NCBI GenBank assembly: GCA_031265765.1
Contig: JAISCE010000098.1
Coordinates: 1 to 53,782 of the forward strand
Source: Azoarcus sp.
GTDB lineage: Bacteria; Pseudomonadota; Gammaproteobacteria; Burkholderiales; Rhodocyclaceae
DNA: 53,782 nt
Direction: 5' to 3'
Within the stretch, counting starts at the first letter, position 1; the number at the start of each line of letters is the position of its first letter. Made by a program: the position numbers and the translations under genes. Below the pieces are notes generated by a model. That model was not told the origin of the DNA. It did no database searches and saw only the letters and a program-made list of their open reading frames with translations. Positions 45,015-53,782 of this stretch are shown here, piece after piece.

Positions 45015-47324
45015 ATGTTTCGCACACATGTCCTTGGTTTCCCCCGTATCGGCGCAGGACGCGAACTCAAGTTCGCACTGGAACGGTATTGGCGGGGAGA
45101 AATATCCATTGCCGAACTGGAGGCCGCCGGAGGCGAATTGCGCGAACGGCATTGGGCGCTGCAACGCGATGCCGGTATGGATTTCGTTGCGGCCGGCGAT
45201 TTCGCTTTTTACGATCAGGTGGCGAATCATATCCAGTTGCTCGGCTGTGAACCCGCGCGCTTCGGTTTTTCCGCCGGAGATCGCGAACTTTCCCGCTATT
45301 TCACGATGGCGCGCGGCATGCCTCGGGAAGATGGCGAGAAAGAGGGGGTTCCGGCGCTGGAAATGACCAAATGGTTCAACACCAATTATCATTACCTGGT
45401 TCCTGAATTTTCCGCCGATACGGATTTTTCCTTGAACAGCGAACGCTTGTTTGCCGAAATCGAGGAAGCACAACGATTGGGACATGCGGTCAAGGCCGTG
45501 CTAATCGGGCCTTTGACTTTCCTGTGGCTCGGCAAGGAAAAAACGGCGGGGTTTTCCCGTCTCTCGCTATTGGAGAAGCTCTTGCCGGTTTATCGGCGGA
45601 TTCTCGCGCGGCTCCATGAAATGGGCGTGGAATGGGTGCAAATGGACGAGCCGATACTCGGCCTGGATTTGCCGCCCGAATGGCTCCGGGAGTTTGAACC
45701 GGCGTATCACTGCCTCGCCCCGGCAGGTTTGCGGATATTGCTGGCGAGTTATTTTTCGCCGCTTGGGGAAAATTTCAGCCTGGCATGCCGTCTGCCGGTG
45801 GCGGGCTTGCATATCGACGCCGTGCATGCGCCGGAAGATGTTCCGCTCGCCTTCGATTGGCTGCCCGCGCATAAAGTGCTCTCGCTCGGCGTCATCGACG
45901 GGCGCAACGTCTGGCGAGCCGATCTGGATCGGGCGCTCGCCCTGCTGCGTTCGGAACGGCTTTCGGCGTCGACGCGCGAAATCTGGCTGTCGGCGTCGTG
46001 CTCGCTCTTGCATGTGCCGTTCAGCCTGGCGGCGGAAACGGGCCGGGAAGGGCTGGACGAGGAACTGCGCTCCTGGTTGAGTTTTGCCGTCGAAAAGCTG
46101 CGCGAGTTGCGCGTCCTCAAGCTGGCCGCGGAAGGCGACCCCGCCGCCGACGATATGCTGGCGCTGTCCCGCCGGGCGCTGCAAGGCCGCAAGGCGAGCC
46201 GGCGCGTCCATGCGCCGGATGTCGAGCGCCGGGCGGCGGCCTTGCCTCCCGGCATGGATCGACGGAAATCGTCTTTTCCGTCGCGGCGGGCGGCGCAGAA
46301 AGCGCGTTTCCGCCTGCCCGTATTGCCCACCACCACTATCGGCTCGTTTCCGCAGACCGCGCAAATCCGCGCGCTGCGGGCAGCCTGGCGGCGCGGCGAA
46401 GTCTCCAGCGCCGATTATGTCGATGCAATGAAGCGGGAAATCGCCGATGTCATTGGCTTCCAGGAAGGGATCGGTCTCGACGTGCTCGTGCATGGCGAAG
46501 CGGAACGCAACGATATGGTCGAATATTTCGGGGAACGGCTTGCCGGTTTCGCTTTCACTGCCAATGGATGGGTGCAATCCTACGGTTCCCGGTGCGTGAA
46601 GCCGCCCATCGTCTACGGCGACGTGTCGCGCCCGGAACCGATGACAGTGGATTGGTCGGTACATGCCCAAAGCCTGACCGGGCGTCCGGTGAAAGGCATG
46701 TTGACCGGCCCGGTCACGATACTGCAATGGTCGTTCGCGCGCGACGACCAGCCCCATGCCGCAACGGCGGAACAGATCGCGCTGGCGATCCGGGATGAAG
46801 TCGTCGACCTGGAGCGGGCGGGCATCGGTATCATCCAGATTGATGAACCGGCCCTGCGCGAAGGCATGCCCCTGCGCCGGGCGGCCCAGGCGGCCTACCT
46901 CGCCTGGGCCGCGCGCGCGTTCCGGCTTGCCGCTTCGGGCGTCGCCGACGAGACGCAGGTACATACACATATGTGTTACGCCGAATTCAACGACATTCTG
47001 CCGGCGATCGCATCGATGGATGCGGACGTTATTACAATAGAAGCCAGCCGTTCCGATATGGAATTGCTGCGCGCATTCGGCGAGTTCCATTATCCGAATG
47101 AGATCGGTCCCGGAATCTACGATATTCATTCCCCGCGCATTCCTCCCGTGGAAGAAATCGAGAATCTGTTGCGCAAGGCGCTTGCCGCGATTCCCGCGGA
47201 CCGGCTCTGGGTCAACCCCGATTGCGGGCTGAAGACGCGGGGTTGGAAGGAGACGGAAACCACATTGCGCAATATGGTCGATGCAGCGCATCGCTTGCGC
47301 GAGTCGCTGGAAGCGCCGCTGTAG
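45015..47324 (+). CDS. metE: Cobalamin-independent methionine synthase
   Basis: A 769-residue 5-methyltetrahydropteroyltriglutamate-homocysteine methyltransferase. The N-terminal barrel starts [19 protein letters not shown]; the C-terminal barrel starts [16 protein letters not shown]. Zn ligands are visible in [12 protein letters not shown] (His and Cys), IEASRSDME, and the final Cys in [12 protein letters not shown]. Homocysteine-contacting [13 protein letters not shown] is present. Length is that of the family. No cobalamin riboswitch is evident in the 36-base gap upstream. Confidence 0.96.
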   Translation: MFRTHVLGFPRIGAGRELKFALERYWRGEISIAELEAAGGELRERHWALQRDAGMDFVAAGDFAFYDQVANHIQLLGCEPARFGFSAGDRELSRYFTMARGMPREDGEKEGVPALEMTKWFNTNYHYLVPEFSADTDFSLNSERLFAEIEEAQRLGHAVKAVLIGPLTFLWLGKEKTAGFSRLSLLEKLLPVYRRILARLHEMGVEWVQMDEPILGLDLPPEWLREFEPAYHCLAPAGLRILLASYFSPLGENFSLACRLPVAGLHIDAVHAPEDVPLAFDWLPAHKVLSLGVIDGRNVWRADLDRALALLRSERLSASTREIWLSASCSLLHVPFSLAAETGREGLDEELRSWLSFAVEKLRELRVLKLAAEGDPAADDMLALSRRALQGRKASRRVHAPDVERRAAALPPGMDRRKSSFPSRRAAQKARFRLPVLPTTTIGSFPQTAQIRALRAAWRRGEVSSADYVDAMKREIADVIGFQEGIGLDVLVHGEAERNDMVEYFGERLAGFAFTANGWVQSYGSRCVKPPIVYGDVSRPEPMTVDWSVHAQSLTGRPVKGMLTGPVTILQWSFARDDQPHAATAEQIALAIRDEVVDLERAGIGIIQIDEPALREGMPLRRAAQAAYLAWAARAFRLAASGVADETQVHTHMCYAEFNDILPAIASMDADVITIEASRSDMELLRAFGEFHYPNEIGPGIYDIHSPRIPPVEEIENLLRKALAAIPADRLWVNPDCGLKTRGWKETETTLRNMVDAAHRLRESLEAPL

Positions 47325-47360
47325 GCGGATTCATTTTTATGTGAAACAAAAGGAGTCTGT

Positions 47361-48782
47361 ATGAATGCCCAAACGACCGGGGACGCTGAAAAGCAAGAGA
47401 ACCTGGAAAATATGGAAGCCGCCCTGTCGCGGGGGTGGATTGCGGGAAAGCGCGAGTTCGTCATCCTGCTCGCCGACATCGTCGCGCTGGTCTTGCTGTT
47501 GAAGTTCCTGCCCTACGAACCCAAGACCAATGCGGGGCTGGCCATATTGTTCTTCGCCGGCGTGCTGTGGCTGACGGAAGCCGTCCACGTCACGATTACC
47601 GCGCTGCTAGTGCCGGTACTGGCGGTCGTCCTGGGGCTGATGAACATGAAGGGGGCGCTCGGCTCTTTTGCCGATCCCATCATCTTCCTGTTTTTCGGCG
47701 GTTTTGCGCTGGCAACTGCGCTGCACATCCAGGGGATAGACCGCTTCATCGCCAACCGCTTGTTGATGCTGGCGCGCGGGCATCTCGGCGGCGCCGCGAT
47801 CATGCTGTTCCTGGCGACGGCCGGGCTTTCGATGTGGATCAGCAATACCGCGACCGCCGCGATGATGCTGCCGCTCTCCCTGGGCATCCTCGGCAGCCTG
47901 GATGCCGAAAAGGAACGCAATACCTTCGTGTTCCTGCTTCTCGGCGTGGCCTACAGCGCCAGTATCGGCGGTTTGGGCACGCTGGTCGGCAGCCCGCCGA
48001 ACGCCATTGCCGCCTCGTATCTCGGGCTGGACTTCATGGGCTGGATGAAATACGGCCTGCCGGTCATGATCGTCATGCTGCCGCTGATGATCGGCGTGCT
48101 GTATCTGGTCTTTCGCCCCAATCTCAAGCATCGCGTCGAAGTACGGGCCAGCGAGTTCATCTGGACGCCGCCGCGCGTCACCACGATCGCCATATTCGTC
48201 CTGACGGCGCTTTGCTGGATTTTCAGCACGCAGATCAGCGCCCGTCTGGGAGGAATCAAGGATCTCGATACCATGATCGCCATCGGCGCGGCGCTCCTGA
48301 TCGGCATTACGGGCGTGGCCACCTGGCGGCAGATCCAGTCGAACACGGAATGGGGCGTTCTCTTTCTGTTCGGCGGCGGTCTTGCGCTGAGCGCCATATT
48401 GAAAGACTCCGGTGCCAGCGTCGTCATGGCGGAAGCCGTCGGGCGGCTGCTCGGCGACGGCCATTGGTTCCTCATCCTTGCCGCGGCGGCGGCGTTCATC
48501 ATTTTCCTGACCGAGTTTTCCAGCAATACCGCCAGCGCCGCGCTGATGGTGCCGCTGTTCGGCACCGTGGGCGAAGCCCTGGGAATGCCGCCGCATCTGC
48601 TGCCGCTCGTCATCGGCATCGGCGCGTCGATGGCATTCATGCTGCCGGTGGCGACCCCGCCCAACGCCATCGTGTTCGGCAGCGGCTATATCAAGCAAAA
48701 GGAAATGGTCAGGGCCGGATTCTGGCTGGTACTGGCGGCCATCGTCGTGCTGACTGTATTCAGCTGGCTTTTCTGGTATTGA
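47361..48782 (+). CDS. DASS-family (SLC13) sodium:dicarboxylate/sulfate symporter
   Basis: A 473-residue transporter with about 11 membrane segments. The two SNT substrate/sodium motifs are visible: MWISNTATAAMMLPL and FSSNTASAALMVPLFG, together with GGLGTLVGSPPNAIAASYLG and LPVATPPNAIVFGSGY. Likely substrates are C4-dicarboxylates, citrate or sulfate; sequence alone does not decide. It starts 36 bases after metE, but with a good Shine-Dalgarno (AAAGGAG). A terminator follows. Confidence 0.9.
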   Translation: MNAQTTGDAEKQENLENMEAALSRGWIAGKREFVILLADIVALVLLLKFLPYEPKTNAGLAILFFAGVLWLTEAVHVTITALLVPVLAVVLGLMNMKGALGSFADPIIFLFFGGFALATALHIQGIDRFIANRLLMLARGHLGGAAIMLFLATAGLSMWISNTATAAMMLPLSLGILGSLDAEKERNTFVFLLLGVAYSASIGGLGTLVGSPPNAIAASYLGLDFMGWMKYGLPVMIVMLPLMIGVLYLVFRPNLKHRVEVRASEFIWTPPRVTTIAIFVLTALCWIFSTQISARLGGIKDLDTMIAIGAALLIGITGVATWRQIQSNTEWGVLFLFGGGLALSAILKDSGASVVMAEAVGRLLGDGHWFLILAAAAAFIIFLTEFSSNTASAALMVPLFGTVGEALGMPPHLLPLVIGIGASMAFMLPVATPPNAIVFGSGYIKQKEMVRAGFWLVLAAIVVLTVFSWLFWY

Positions 48783-48809
48783 TTCCCCGGCGCGGATTCG
48801 CCGCTCCGG

Positions 48810-48840
48810 CGCCTTCGCCCTTTGCGGGGCGGAGGCGTTT
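48810..48840 (+). terminator. Rho-independent terminator of the DASS transporter gene
   Basis: An 11-bp stem with one T-G pair (CGCCTTCGCCC at 48810-48820 with 48827-48837), a 6-base loop, then TTT. It lies between convergent genes (transporter and pgsA). Confidence 0.75.
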
Positions 48841-48888
48841 CACAGACGGTGTTGCGCTTGCGGATGGCGATGAGAAGCGCCGGGAGAA

Positions 48889-49461
48889 TCAGTCCCCGCG
48901 CTTGGCCAGCGCGGGCATGGCGCGGTTGAGGTAATACCCCATGGACCACAGGGTCAGCGCGGCGGCGACATAGATCAGGACGCTGCCGATGAAGCGGATG
49001 TCGAGACCCAAGAACGATGCATCGTAGAGCAGCGCCGGAATGGCGGACATTTGCGCCGTCGTCTTGAGTTTGCCGATGTAGGCTACGGCCACGCTCGTCG
49101 ATTCTCCCAGCAGCGCCATCCATTCGCGCAGGGCCGAGATGGTGATTTCACGCCCGATGATGATGATGGCGACGAGAACATCGACGCGCGAGAGTTGCAC
49201 CAGCATGATGAGCGCCGCGGCCACCATCAACTTGTCGGCCACGGGATCGAGAAAAGCGCCGAAAGCCGAGGTCTGGCGCAACACGCGGGCAAGATAGCCG
49301 TCGAGCCAGTCGGTTATCGCCGCGGCAACGAAAAGCGTCATGGCCAGCAGGTTTTTTTGCGCCATGCCCATCCAGCTTTCGGGCAAATAGAAGACGCCGA
49401 TGAAAACCGGGATCAGGGCAATCCGCGCCCAGGTCAGCAGATTGGGGATGTTTATTCGCAT
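48889..49461 (-). CDS. pgsA: CDP-diacylglycerol-glycerol-3-phosphate 3-phosphatidyltransferase
   Basis: A 190-residue inner-membrane enzyme of phosphatidylglycerol synthesis. The CDP-alcohol phosphotransferase motif D-x2-D-G-x2-A-R-x8-G-x3-D-x3-D is complete in DWLDGYLARVLRQTSAFGAF then LDPVADK. The N-terminus is NIPNLLTWARIALIP. It has about four to five membrane helices. The gene lies 30 bases after uvrC on the minus strand, the classic uvrC-pgsA pair. Confidence 0.95.
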   Translation of the reverse strand: MRINIPNLLTWARIALIPVFIGVFYLPESWMGMAQKNLLAMTLFVAAAITDWLDGYLARVLRQTSAFGAFLDPVADKLMVAAALIMLVQLSRVDVLVAIIIIGREITISALREWMALLGESTSVAVAYIGKLKTTAQMSAIPALLYDASFLGLDIRFIGSVLIYVAAALTLWSMGYYLNRAMPALAKRGD

Positions 49462-49491
49462 CGCGGCGCGCGCGCTTCCGCCCTCGTCGTT

Positions 49492-51321
49492 TCAGTGCAA
49501 CGCGGAGTATATCTGTTCGGCAAGCTTGCGGTTGATGCCGTCGACACGGCAAAGGTCTTCGACGGCGGCGGCGCGCACGCCGTCGAGACCGCCAAAGGCG
49601 GCAAGCAGGGCGCGGCGGCGCGCCGGGCCGACGCCGGGAACGTCTTCCAGCGTCGAACGGGTTCTCGCCTTGCCGCGGCGGGCGCGATGTCCGGCGATGG
49701 CGAAACGGTGCGCTTCGTCGCGGATTTCGACCACCAGATGCAATGCCGGCGACTGGCCGCCGAGCGCCATGCCCTCGCGCCCGTCGGGGAAAATCAGCGT
49801 TTCCAGCCCCGCTTTCCGCCCTTCTCCCTTGGCAACGCCAACCATGTTGACCGCCTTGAGGCCCACTTCGGCAAGGATGCCCGCCGCCGCATTCACTTGG
49901 CCGCGGCCGCCGTCGATCAGGATGAGATCGGGGCAGACGCCTTCTCCGGCGGCGATTTTGCCGTAGCGCCGCGCCAATACTTGCCGCATGGCGGCGAAGT
50001 CGTCCCCCGGCGCGATGCCGCCGATGTTGTAGCGCCGGTATTCGCTGTGCTTCATGACGCCATCGACGCACACCACGCAGGAAGCGACGGCGGCTTCGCC
50101 CAGGGTATGGCTGATGTCGAAGCATTCGATACGCGCCGGAAGTTCGGGCAAATCGAGCGCCTCGTGCAAGGCTTGCAGCCGTTCGCCGATGCGGCCCGCA
50201 TCGCGCAGGCGGGTTTCGATCGCCAGGCGGGCGTTTTTTTCCGCCATCTCCATCCATGCCTTTTCGGCGGCATGGCGCGGCCGGGCCAAGGCTGGCGGAT
50301 TGCCGGGGAGTTCGGCCAGCGCCTCGCGCACCGCCTCGACGGAGAGTCCAACCAATATCCGCGCCGGCTGTGGATGAACGGCGTAATGCCGCTCGACGAA
50401 GGCGGCCAGGCCGTCGCCGGCATCGTCCACCGCGGCCCCGCTGGGAAACTGCGGCCTGTCGCCGAGATGACGGCCGCCGCGCACCATGGCGATATTCACG
50501 CAGACCATGCCGCCAAACGCCACCGAGGCGAGGATGTCGACATCCTCATTTTTGCGGCTTTCGATGAACTGGCGATGCAGCACCGTCTGCAATACCCTGA
50601 CCTGGTCGCGGTAGGCCGCCGCCGCCTCGAAGGCCAGCCGCCCGGCGGCAGCCTGCATATGCGCGCTGAGGTCGTCGATGACCTCGCTTGCCCGCCCATC
50701 GAGAAAACGGCTTGCCAGCCGCACTTCGGCAGCGTAGGCGTCGTGGTCGATTTCCGCCGTGCAGGGCGCGCTGCAACGCTTGATCTGCGCGAGCAGACAG
50801 GGCCGCGAGCGATTCTGGAAAATGTTGTTTTCGCAGGTGCGCAGCCGAAAGGTTTTTTGCAGCAAATGAATGCTCTCGCGCACTGCGTGGGAATTGGGGA
50901 AGGGGCCGAAATAGCGCGCGCCCCGGGCGAAAGCGCCGCGATGGTAAGCGAGGCGCGGAAATTCGTCGCCCGACAATTCGATGTAGGGATAGCTTTTATC
51001 GTCCCGGAACAAGATGTTGTAGCGCGGAGCCAGGCTTTTGATGAGATTGTTTTCAAGCAACAGCGCCTCGGCTTCCGAGCGCGTCGGCGTAATGTCTACG
51101 CGCACGATCCGCGCCACCATCATGGCGATGCGCGGGCTTGGCAAATTCCCGCGAAAATAGCTCGATACCCGGCGCTTGAGATTCTTGGCCTTGCCGACAT
51201 AGAGCACTTGTTCGTCGATGCCGATCATGCGGTAGATGCCCGGCGCTTCGGGTACGGTGCGCAGGAAGGCGCGCGAATCGAAGGCGCTTTCGGGCGGATC
51301 GCTCACCGGATCATTGCTCAT
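49492..51321 (-). CDS. uvrC: Excinuclease ABC subunit C
   Basis: A 609-residue nucleotide-excision-repair nuclease. GIY-YIG domain near residues 25-100 (PGIYRMIGIDEQVLYVGKAK, NLKRRVSSYF). A Cys-containing region (CLLAQIKRCSAPC) is followed by the UvrB-binding UVR motif (AAAGRLAFEAAAAYRDQV), the RNase-H-like endonuclease (RIECFDISHTLGEAAVAS, and LILIDGGRGQV) and tandem HhH at the C-terminus (LEDVPGVGPARRRALLAAFG). Its ATG overlaps the stop of the PhnD-like gene, so it is translationally coupled to it. Confidence 0.96.
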   Translation of the reverse strand: MSNDPVSDPPESAFDSRAFLRTVPEAPGIYRMIGIDEQVLYVGKAKNLKRRVSSYFRGNLPSPRIAMMVARIVRVDITPTRSEAEALLLENNLIKSLAPRYNILFRDDKSYPYIELSGDEFPRLAYHRGAFARGARYFGPFPNSHAVRESIHLLQKTFRLRTCENNIFQNRSRPCLLAQIKRCSAPCTAEIDHDAYAAEVRLASRFLDGRASEVIDDLSAHMQAAAGRLAFEAAAAYRDQVRVLQTVLHRQFIESRKNEDVDILASVAFGGMVCVNIAMVRGGRHLGDRPQFPSGAAVDDAGDGLAAFVERHYAVHPQPARILVGLSVEAVREALAELPGNPPALARPRHAAEKAWMEMAEKNARLAIETRLRDAGRIGERLQALHEALDLPELPARIECFDISHTLGEAAVASCVVCVDGVMKHSEYRRYNIGGIAPGDDFAAMRQVLARRYGKIAAGEGVCPDLILIDGGRGQVNAAAGILAEVGLKAVNMVGVAKGEGRKAGLETLIFPDGREGMALGGQSPALHLVVEIRDEAHRFAIAGHRARRGKARTRSTLEDVPGVGPARRRALLAAFGGLDGVRAAAVEDLCRVDGINRKLAEQIYSALH

Positions 51322-52228
51322 CCGGTGTCCCGGCAGTATTCCCGGTGGAAATCAATAGCCGGTGAACCTGCGATTCGTAGCGGCGGGCTTGCCTCACATC
51401 TTGCATCGTGGCCGGCACATAACCGCCGTAACCCGAATCGGCGAAAAATCGCTCTCCCTCCGGGCTTTCCGGAAAGGCGCCGAGCGCGGCGCGGATGCGT
51501 TCGACTCCCGCGCCGCCCAGATCGCCGCGCGCCAGCGTCACCAGCGACGGAAACGTCGGATGGCCGGCATCGAGCACCTTGAGACGCTTGCGCACATTCG
51601 CGTCGAGCATGAGCACGGGGGAACGTCCCGTTACGGCAACGTCGGCCTGTCCGGCGCACACGGCCAGCAACAGGGCCATGTGCGAGGACCATTCGCTCAA
51701 TACGTAATCCGTTTGGGGATGCAGATCGAGGGTACTCAACCATTGCATGCCGAGGATGTGATAGAACGAAAGACGGTCGGGCAAACCGATGCGGCGTCCG
51801 CGCAGATCGTCGAGCCGCTCGATGCCGCTATCGTCCCGCACGACGAGCAGCAGTTCGAGCGGAGTGCGATAACGCACCAACGGCATGAAGCCGGCTTTGG
51901 CCAGCATTGGCAGGAAGTGCCCCGGTGAAATGACTATATCGTAACCGCCGTCCAGGGCGTTATGCAGGAAGCGCTCATGGTCGCGCGCGGAATACACGAC
52001 GATTTCCGCTCCCAGGACGCGCGAAAGGTAATCGCGCAAAGGACGATGCGTGCGCGACAATGCGGGCGCGGAATAAAACGGCGCAATCCCCAGGCGCAGG
52101 ATTTTCCCCGGCGCTTCCACCGCATGCACTGCTTCCGCCGCGGCAACGTTCCTGGCGAATTGCCAAGGGAAAATCCCTCCGCACAATACGGCGAAGAAAA
52201 AAATAAAAGAATACCCGGCCTGACGCAT
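51311..52228 (-). CDS. PhnD-like periplasmic substrate-binding protein
   Basis: A 305-residue protein with a signal sequence (YSFIFFFAVLCGGIFPWQF) and a PhnD/PtxB-type fold as in phosphate/phosphonate ABC systems: LRLGIAPFYSAPALSRTHRP, YDIVISPGHFLPMLAKAGF, DDLRGRRIGLPDRLSFYHI, and QADVAVTGRSPVLML. No permease or ATPase is adjacent. Such orphan proteins are often sensors for two-component or diguanylate cyclase proteins. ATG 52228 is preferred because GGGAGGAAAG precedes it directly. The last codons overlap uvrC. Confidence 0.8.
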   Translation of the reverse strand: MRQAGYSFIFFFAVLCGGIFPWQFARNVAAAEAVHAVEAPGKILRLGIAPFYSAPALSRTHRPLRDYLSRVLGAEIVVYSARDHERFLHNALDGGYDIVISPGHFLPMLAKAGFMPLVRYRTPLELLLVVRDDSGIERLDDLRGRRIGLPDRLSFYHILGMQWLSTLDLHPQTDYVLSEWSSHMALLLAVCAGQADVAVTGRSPVLMLDANVRKRLKVLDAGHPTFPSLVTLARGDLGGAGVERIRAALGAFPESPEGERFFADSGYGGYVPATMQDVRQARRYESQVHRLLISTGNTAGTPDEQ

Positions 52229-52258
52229 CTTTCCTCCCCCAGGAAGACACAATCCGTT

Positions 52259-53410
52259 TCAGGTTCTCGGCAATGGCTCATCCGGCTGTTTCGCGCCGAT
52301 CGTCGCTGCCGCCATCGTGGCATTGTCCACGGTATCCATGGCGGAAAGCGCCAAAACTTTCTCGCGCGCCTGCAAATAAGGCGGATGCAATTCGAGCGCA
52401 AAGGGATCGGCAAACCAGGGCTGCGGCGTCGGCGCGGCGAGCGCCGCCAGCCGCGCGAGGCTGGCGGCGTCGGCGTCGGGCATGCCTCTATCGAGGACTT
52501 CGGCAACGAGGTCGGGACGATTGCAAACGAGCAGCATGTCGCACCCGGCTGCGGCGGCGGCCGATACTCTCGCCACGATGTCCCCGGCCACGAGGGCGCC
52601 CGCCATGTTGAGGTCGTCGCTGAAGATGACGCCGTCGAACCCGAGTTTGCCGCGCAATACGCCGTTCAGCCAGAAGCGCGAGAAACCCGCCGGCCCAGGG
52701 TCTTGCGGCTCGGCGCGCGAATAGACGACATGGGCCGGCATGACGCCGGCAAGCTGCCGCAACAGCCGGTGGCGGTACGGAACCATATCGTCGGCCCAGA
52801 TCGTCTCGAATGCGCGCTCATCGACCGGCGTATCGTGGTGCGAATCGGCTTCGACATAGCCGTGTCCGGGGAAATGCTTGCCGACCGCGCCCATTCCCGC
52901 CTCGGCCATGCCCGCCGCGAGCGATTGCGCCAGAGCGGCCACTACGGTTGGATCGCGGTGAAAGGCGCGGTTGCCGATGGCGCGGCTGCAACCGTGGTCG
53001 AGATCGAGCACCGGCGCGAAGCTCAGATCGACGCCGTGGGCGACGAGTTCCGCCGCGAGAACGAAACCCGTCGTCCGCGCCGCCGCCAGGGCTTCGACGT
53101 GATCGTTTTCCCACAAAGCGCCGATGGTGCGCATCGCGGGCAGGCGGGTGAAGCCATCGCCGCGAAAGCGTTGCACCCGCCCGCCTTCATGGTCGACCGC
53201 AATCACGAGCGAGGGCGTGCGCAGGGCGCGGATTTCGGCGGCGAGCGCGCGCAACTGCGCGGAATCGATGTAATTACGTGCGAAAAAGATGACGCCGCCG
53301 ACTCTCGGATCGCACAGGCGTTTACGTTCCGCGGCGGTCAGTTCGGCGCCTGCAACGTCGATCATCAGGCAACCGCGGGGCAATGGGAGAGGCTGGATAT
53401 CTATCGGCAT
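52259..53410 (-). CDS. nagZ: Beta-N-acetylhexosaminidase NagZ
   Basis: A 383-residue GH3 enzyme that removes GlcNAc from GlcNAc-anhydroMurNAc peptides in the cytoplasm. The family motif GKHFPGHGYVEADSHHDTP contains the catalytic His, and the nucleophile Asp lies in FSDDLNMAGA. VDHEGGRVQRF and FAPVLDLDHG are also conserved. The ATG 53410 overlaps the end of acpS. NagZ feeds AmpD (18142) and links to lytic transglycosylase products, so three recycling genes occur in this window. Confidence 0.95.
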   Translation of the reverse strand: MPIDIQPLPLPRGCLMIDVAGAELTAAERKRLCDPRVGGVIFFARNYIDSAQLRALAAEIRALRTPSLVIAVDHEGGRVQRFRGDGFTRLPAMRTIGALWENDHVEALAAARTTGFVLAAELVAHGVDLSFAPVLDLDHGCSRAIGNRAFHRDPTVVAALAQSLAAGMAEAGMGAVGKHFPGHGYVEADSHHDTPVDERAFETIWADDMVPYRHRLLRQLAGVMPAHVVYSRAEPQDPGPAGFSRFWLNGVLRGKLGFDGVIFSDDLNMAGALVAGDIVARVSAAAAAGCDMLLVCNRPDLVAEVLDRGMPDADAASLARLAALAAPTPQPWFADPFALELHPPYLQAREKVLALSAMDTVDNATMAAATIGAKQPDEPLPRT

Positions 53411-53778
53411 TCGATCACCGCAAAGGCAATGACATAATCGCGTTCGTCGCTCAGGCTGAGATGGGCCGATAAACCTTGCGCCGTCATATGGGAAGCAAGG
53501 CGCTCGCCGTAGCCGAAACGGGGCTTGCCGAACGCATCGTGCTCCACCGCCAGCGCGCACAGGGTTGCCGGAGCCGTCAGTCCGGTGCCGAGCGCCTTGC
53601 TGAACGCTTCCTTGGCCGCGAAGCGTTTTGCGAGAAAACGGGCCGGATCGCGGGCGGCCCGCCACGCTTCGTGTTCGGCTGCCGCCAGGATGCGCAGCGC
53701 GAACGCTTCACCGTGGCGGCCAAGCGCCGCGTGCAGGCGGTCGATCCGGACGATGTCGGTTCCGATGCCGTGGATCAT
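53401..53778 (-). CDS. acpS: Holo-[acyl-carrier-protein] synthase
   Basis: A 125-residue phosphopantetheinyl transferase that activates acyl carrier protein. It has the N-terminal Mg ligand in MIHGIGTDIVRIDRL, the RFLAKRFAAKEAFSKALGTG motif with the catalytic Glu/Lys, and the C-terminal HLSLSDERDYVIAFAV. It is complete, with the ATG four bases before the window end. It overlaps nagZ by 10 bases, the usual betaproteobacterial arrangement. Confidence 0.96.
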   Translation of the reverse strand: MIHGIGTDIVRIDRLHAALGRHGEAFALRILAAAEHEAWRAARDPARFLAKRFAAKEAFSKALGTGLTAPATLCALAVEHDAFGKPRFGYGERLASHMTAQGLSAHLSLSDERDYVIAFAVIECR

Positions 53779-53782
53779 GCCG

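Noticed and set aside
1-53782. tRNA genes, rRNA, CRISPR arrays, riboswitches
   Set aside because: I looked through the intergenic gaps and found no cloverleaf-like sequence, no regularly spaced repeats and no B12-box-like sequence before metE or cobA. The usual tRNAs after pgsA are absent from this window.

Overview
The window reads as a G+C-rich betaproteobacterial chromosome segment, most likely from the Rhodocyclales or a near relative. This is inferred from gene content and order: acpS-nagZ-uvrC-pgsA, hldE1-hldD-waaF-waaC-waaG/waaP-kinases, yciB beside a parvulin, and etfBA beside a large acyl-CoA dehydrogenase. It was not confirmed by any search. About 40 protein genes are intact and most are housekeeping. 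I saw no rRNA or tRNA genes, no CRISPR array and no complete insertion sequence.

Layout. 1-2.1 kb is accessory: a BglII-type restriction endonuclease homologue, an IS5-type transposase remnant, and a GNAT/xenobiotic-acetyltransferase fusion whose last codons lie in the IS remnant. 2.2-9.0 kb: ppx and tatD, then etfB, etfA, an ECF-permease-like membrane protein and an acyl-CoA dehydrogenase, a fatty-acyl oxidation and electron-transfer block. 9.1-13.7 kb: parvulin lipoprotein, yciB, and a Zn/Cd/Pb P-type ATPase divergent from its MerR-type regulator. 13.7-25.4 kb: GMC oxidoreductase, M20 amidohydrolase, rmuC, ampD, lytic transglycosylase, maeB, pbpG, tcdA and a CbiX-CobA fusion (siroheme/cobalamin branch). 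25.5-34.1 kb: a minus-strand LPS inner-core operon (heptose synthesis, heptosyltransferases, and a series of sugar kinases), including a WaaG-WaaP fusion whose linker is encoded by a dispersed repeat. 34.3-44.1 kb is the main accessory island: two secreted or anchored proteins of unknown function, a hairpin-rich non-coding stretch, an orphan vgrG, a lipase-type T6SS effector, a frameshifted Tli4-type immunity gene, and a row of partial copies of vgrG, tli4 and rhuM. 44.3-53.8 kb: GntR-type regulator, metE, a DASS transporter, and the minus-strand acpS-nagZ-(PhnD-like)-uvrC-pgsA run.

The most unusual biology is in 34.3-44.1 kb. There is no T6SS core locus in the window, so the VgrG there probably loads onto machinery encoded elsewhere. 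The debris downstream looks like repeated capture and loss of effector/immunity cassettes. The DNA just upstream of vgrG holds two identical 32-bp sequences in opposite orientation, about 290 bp apart, plus a perfect 20-bp inverted repeat. Functional statements below are by recognition of family motifs only; no alignment program or database was used.
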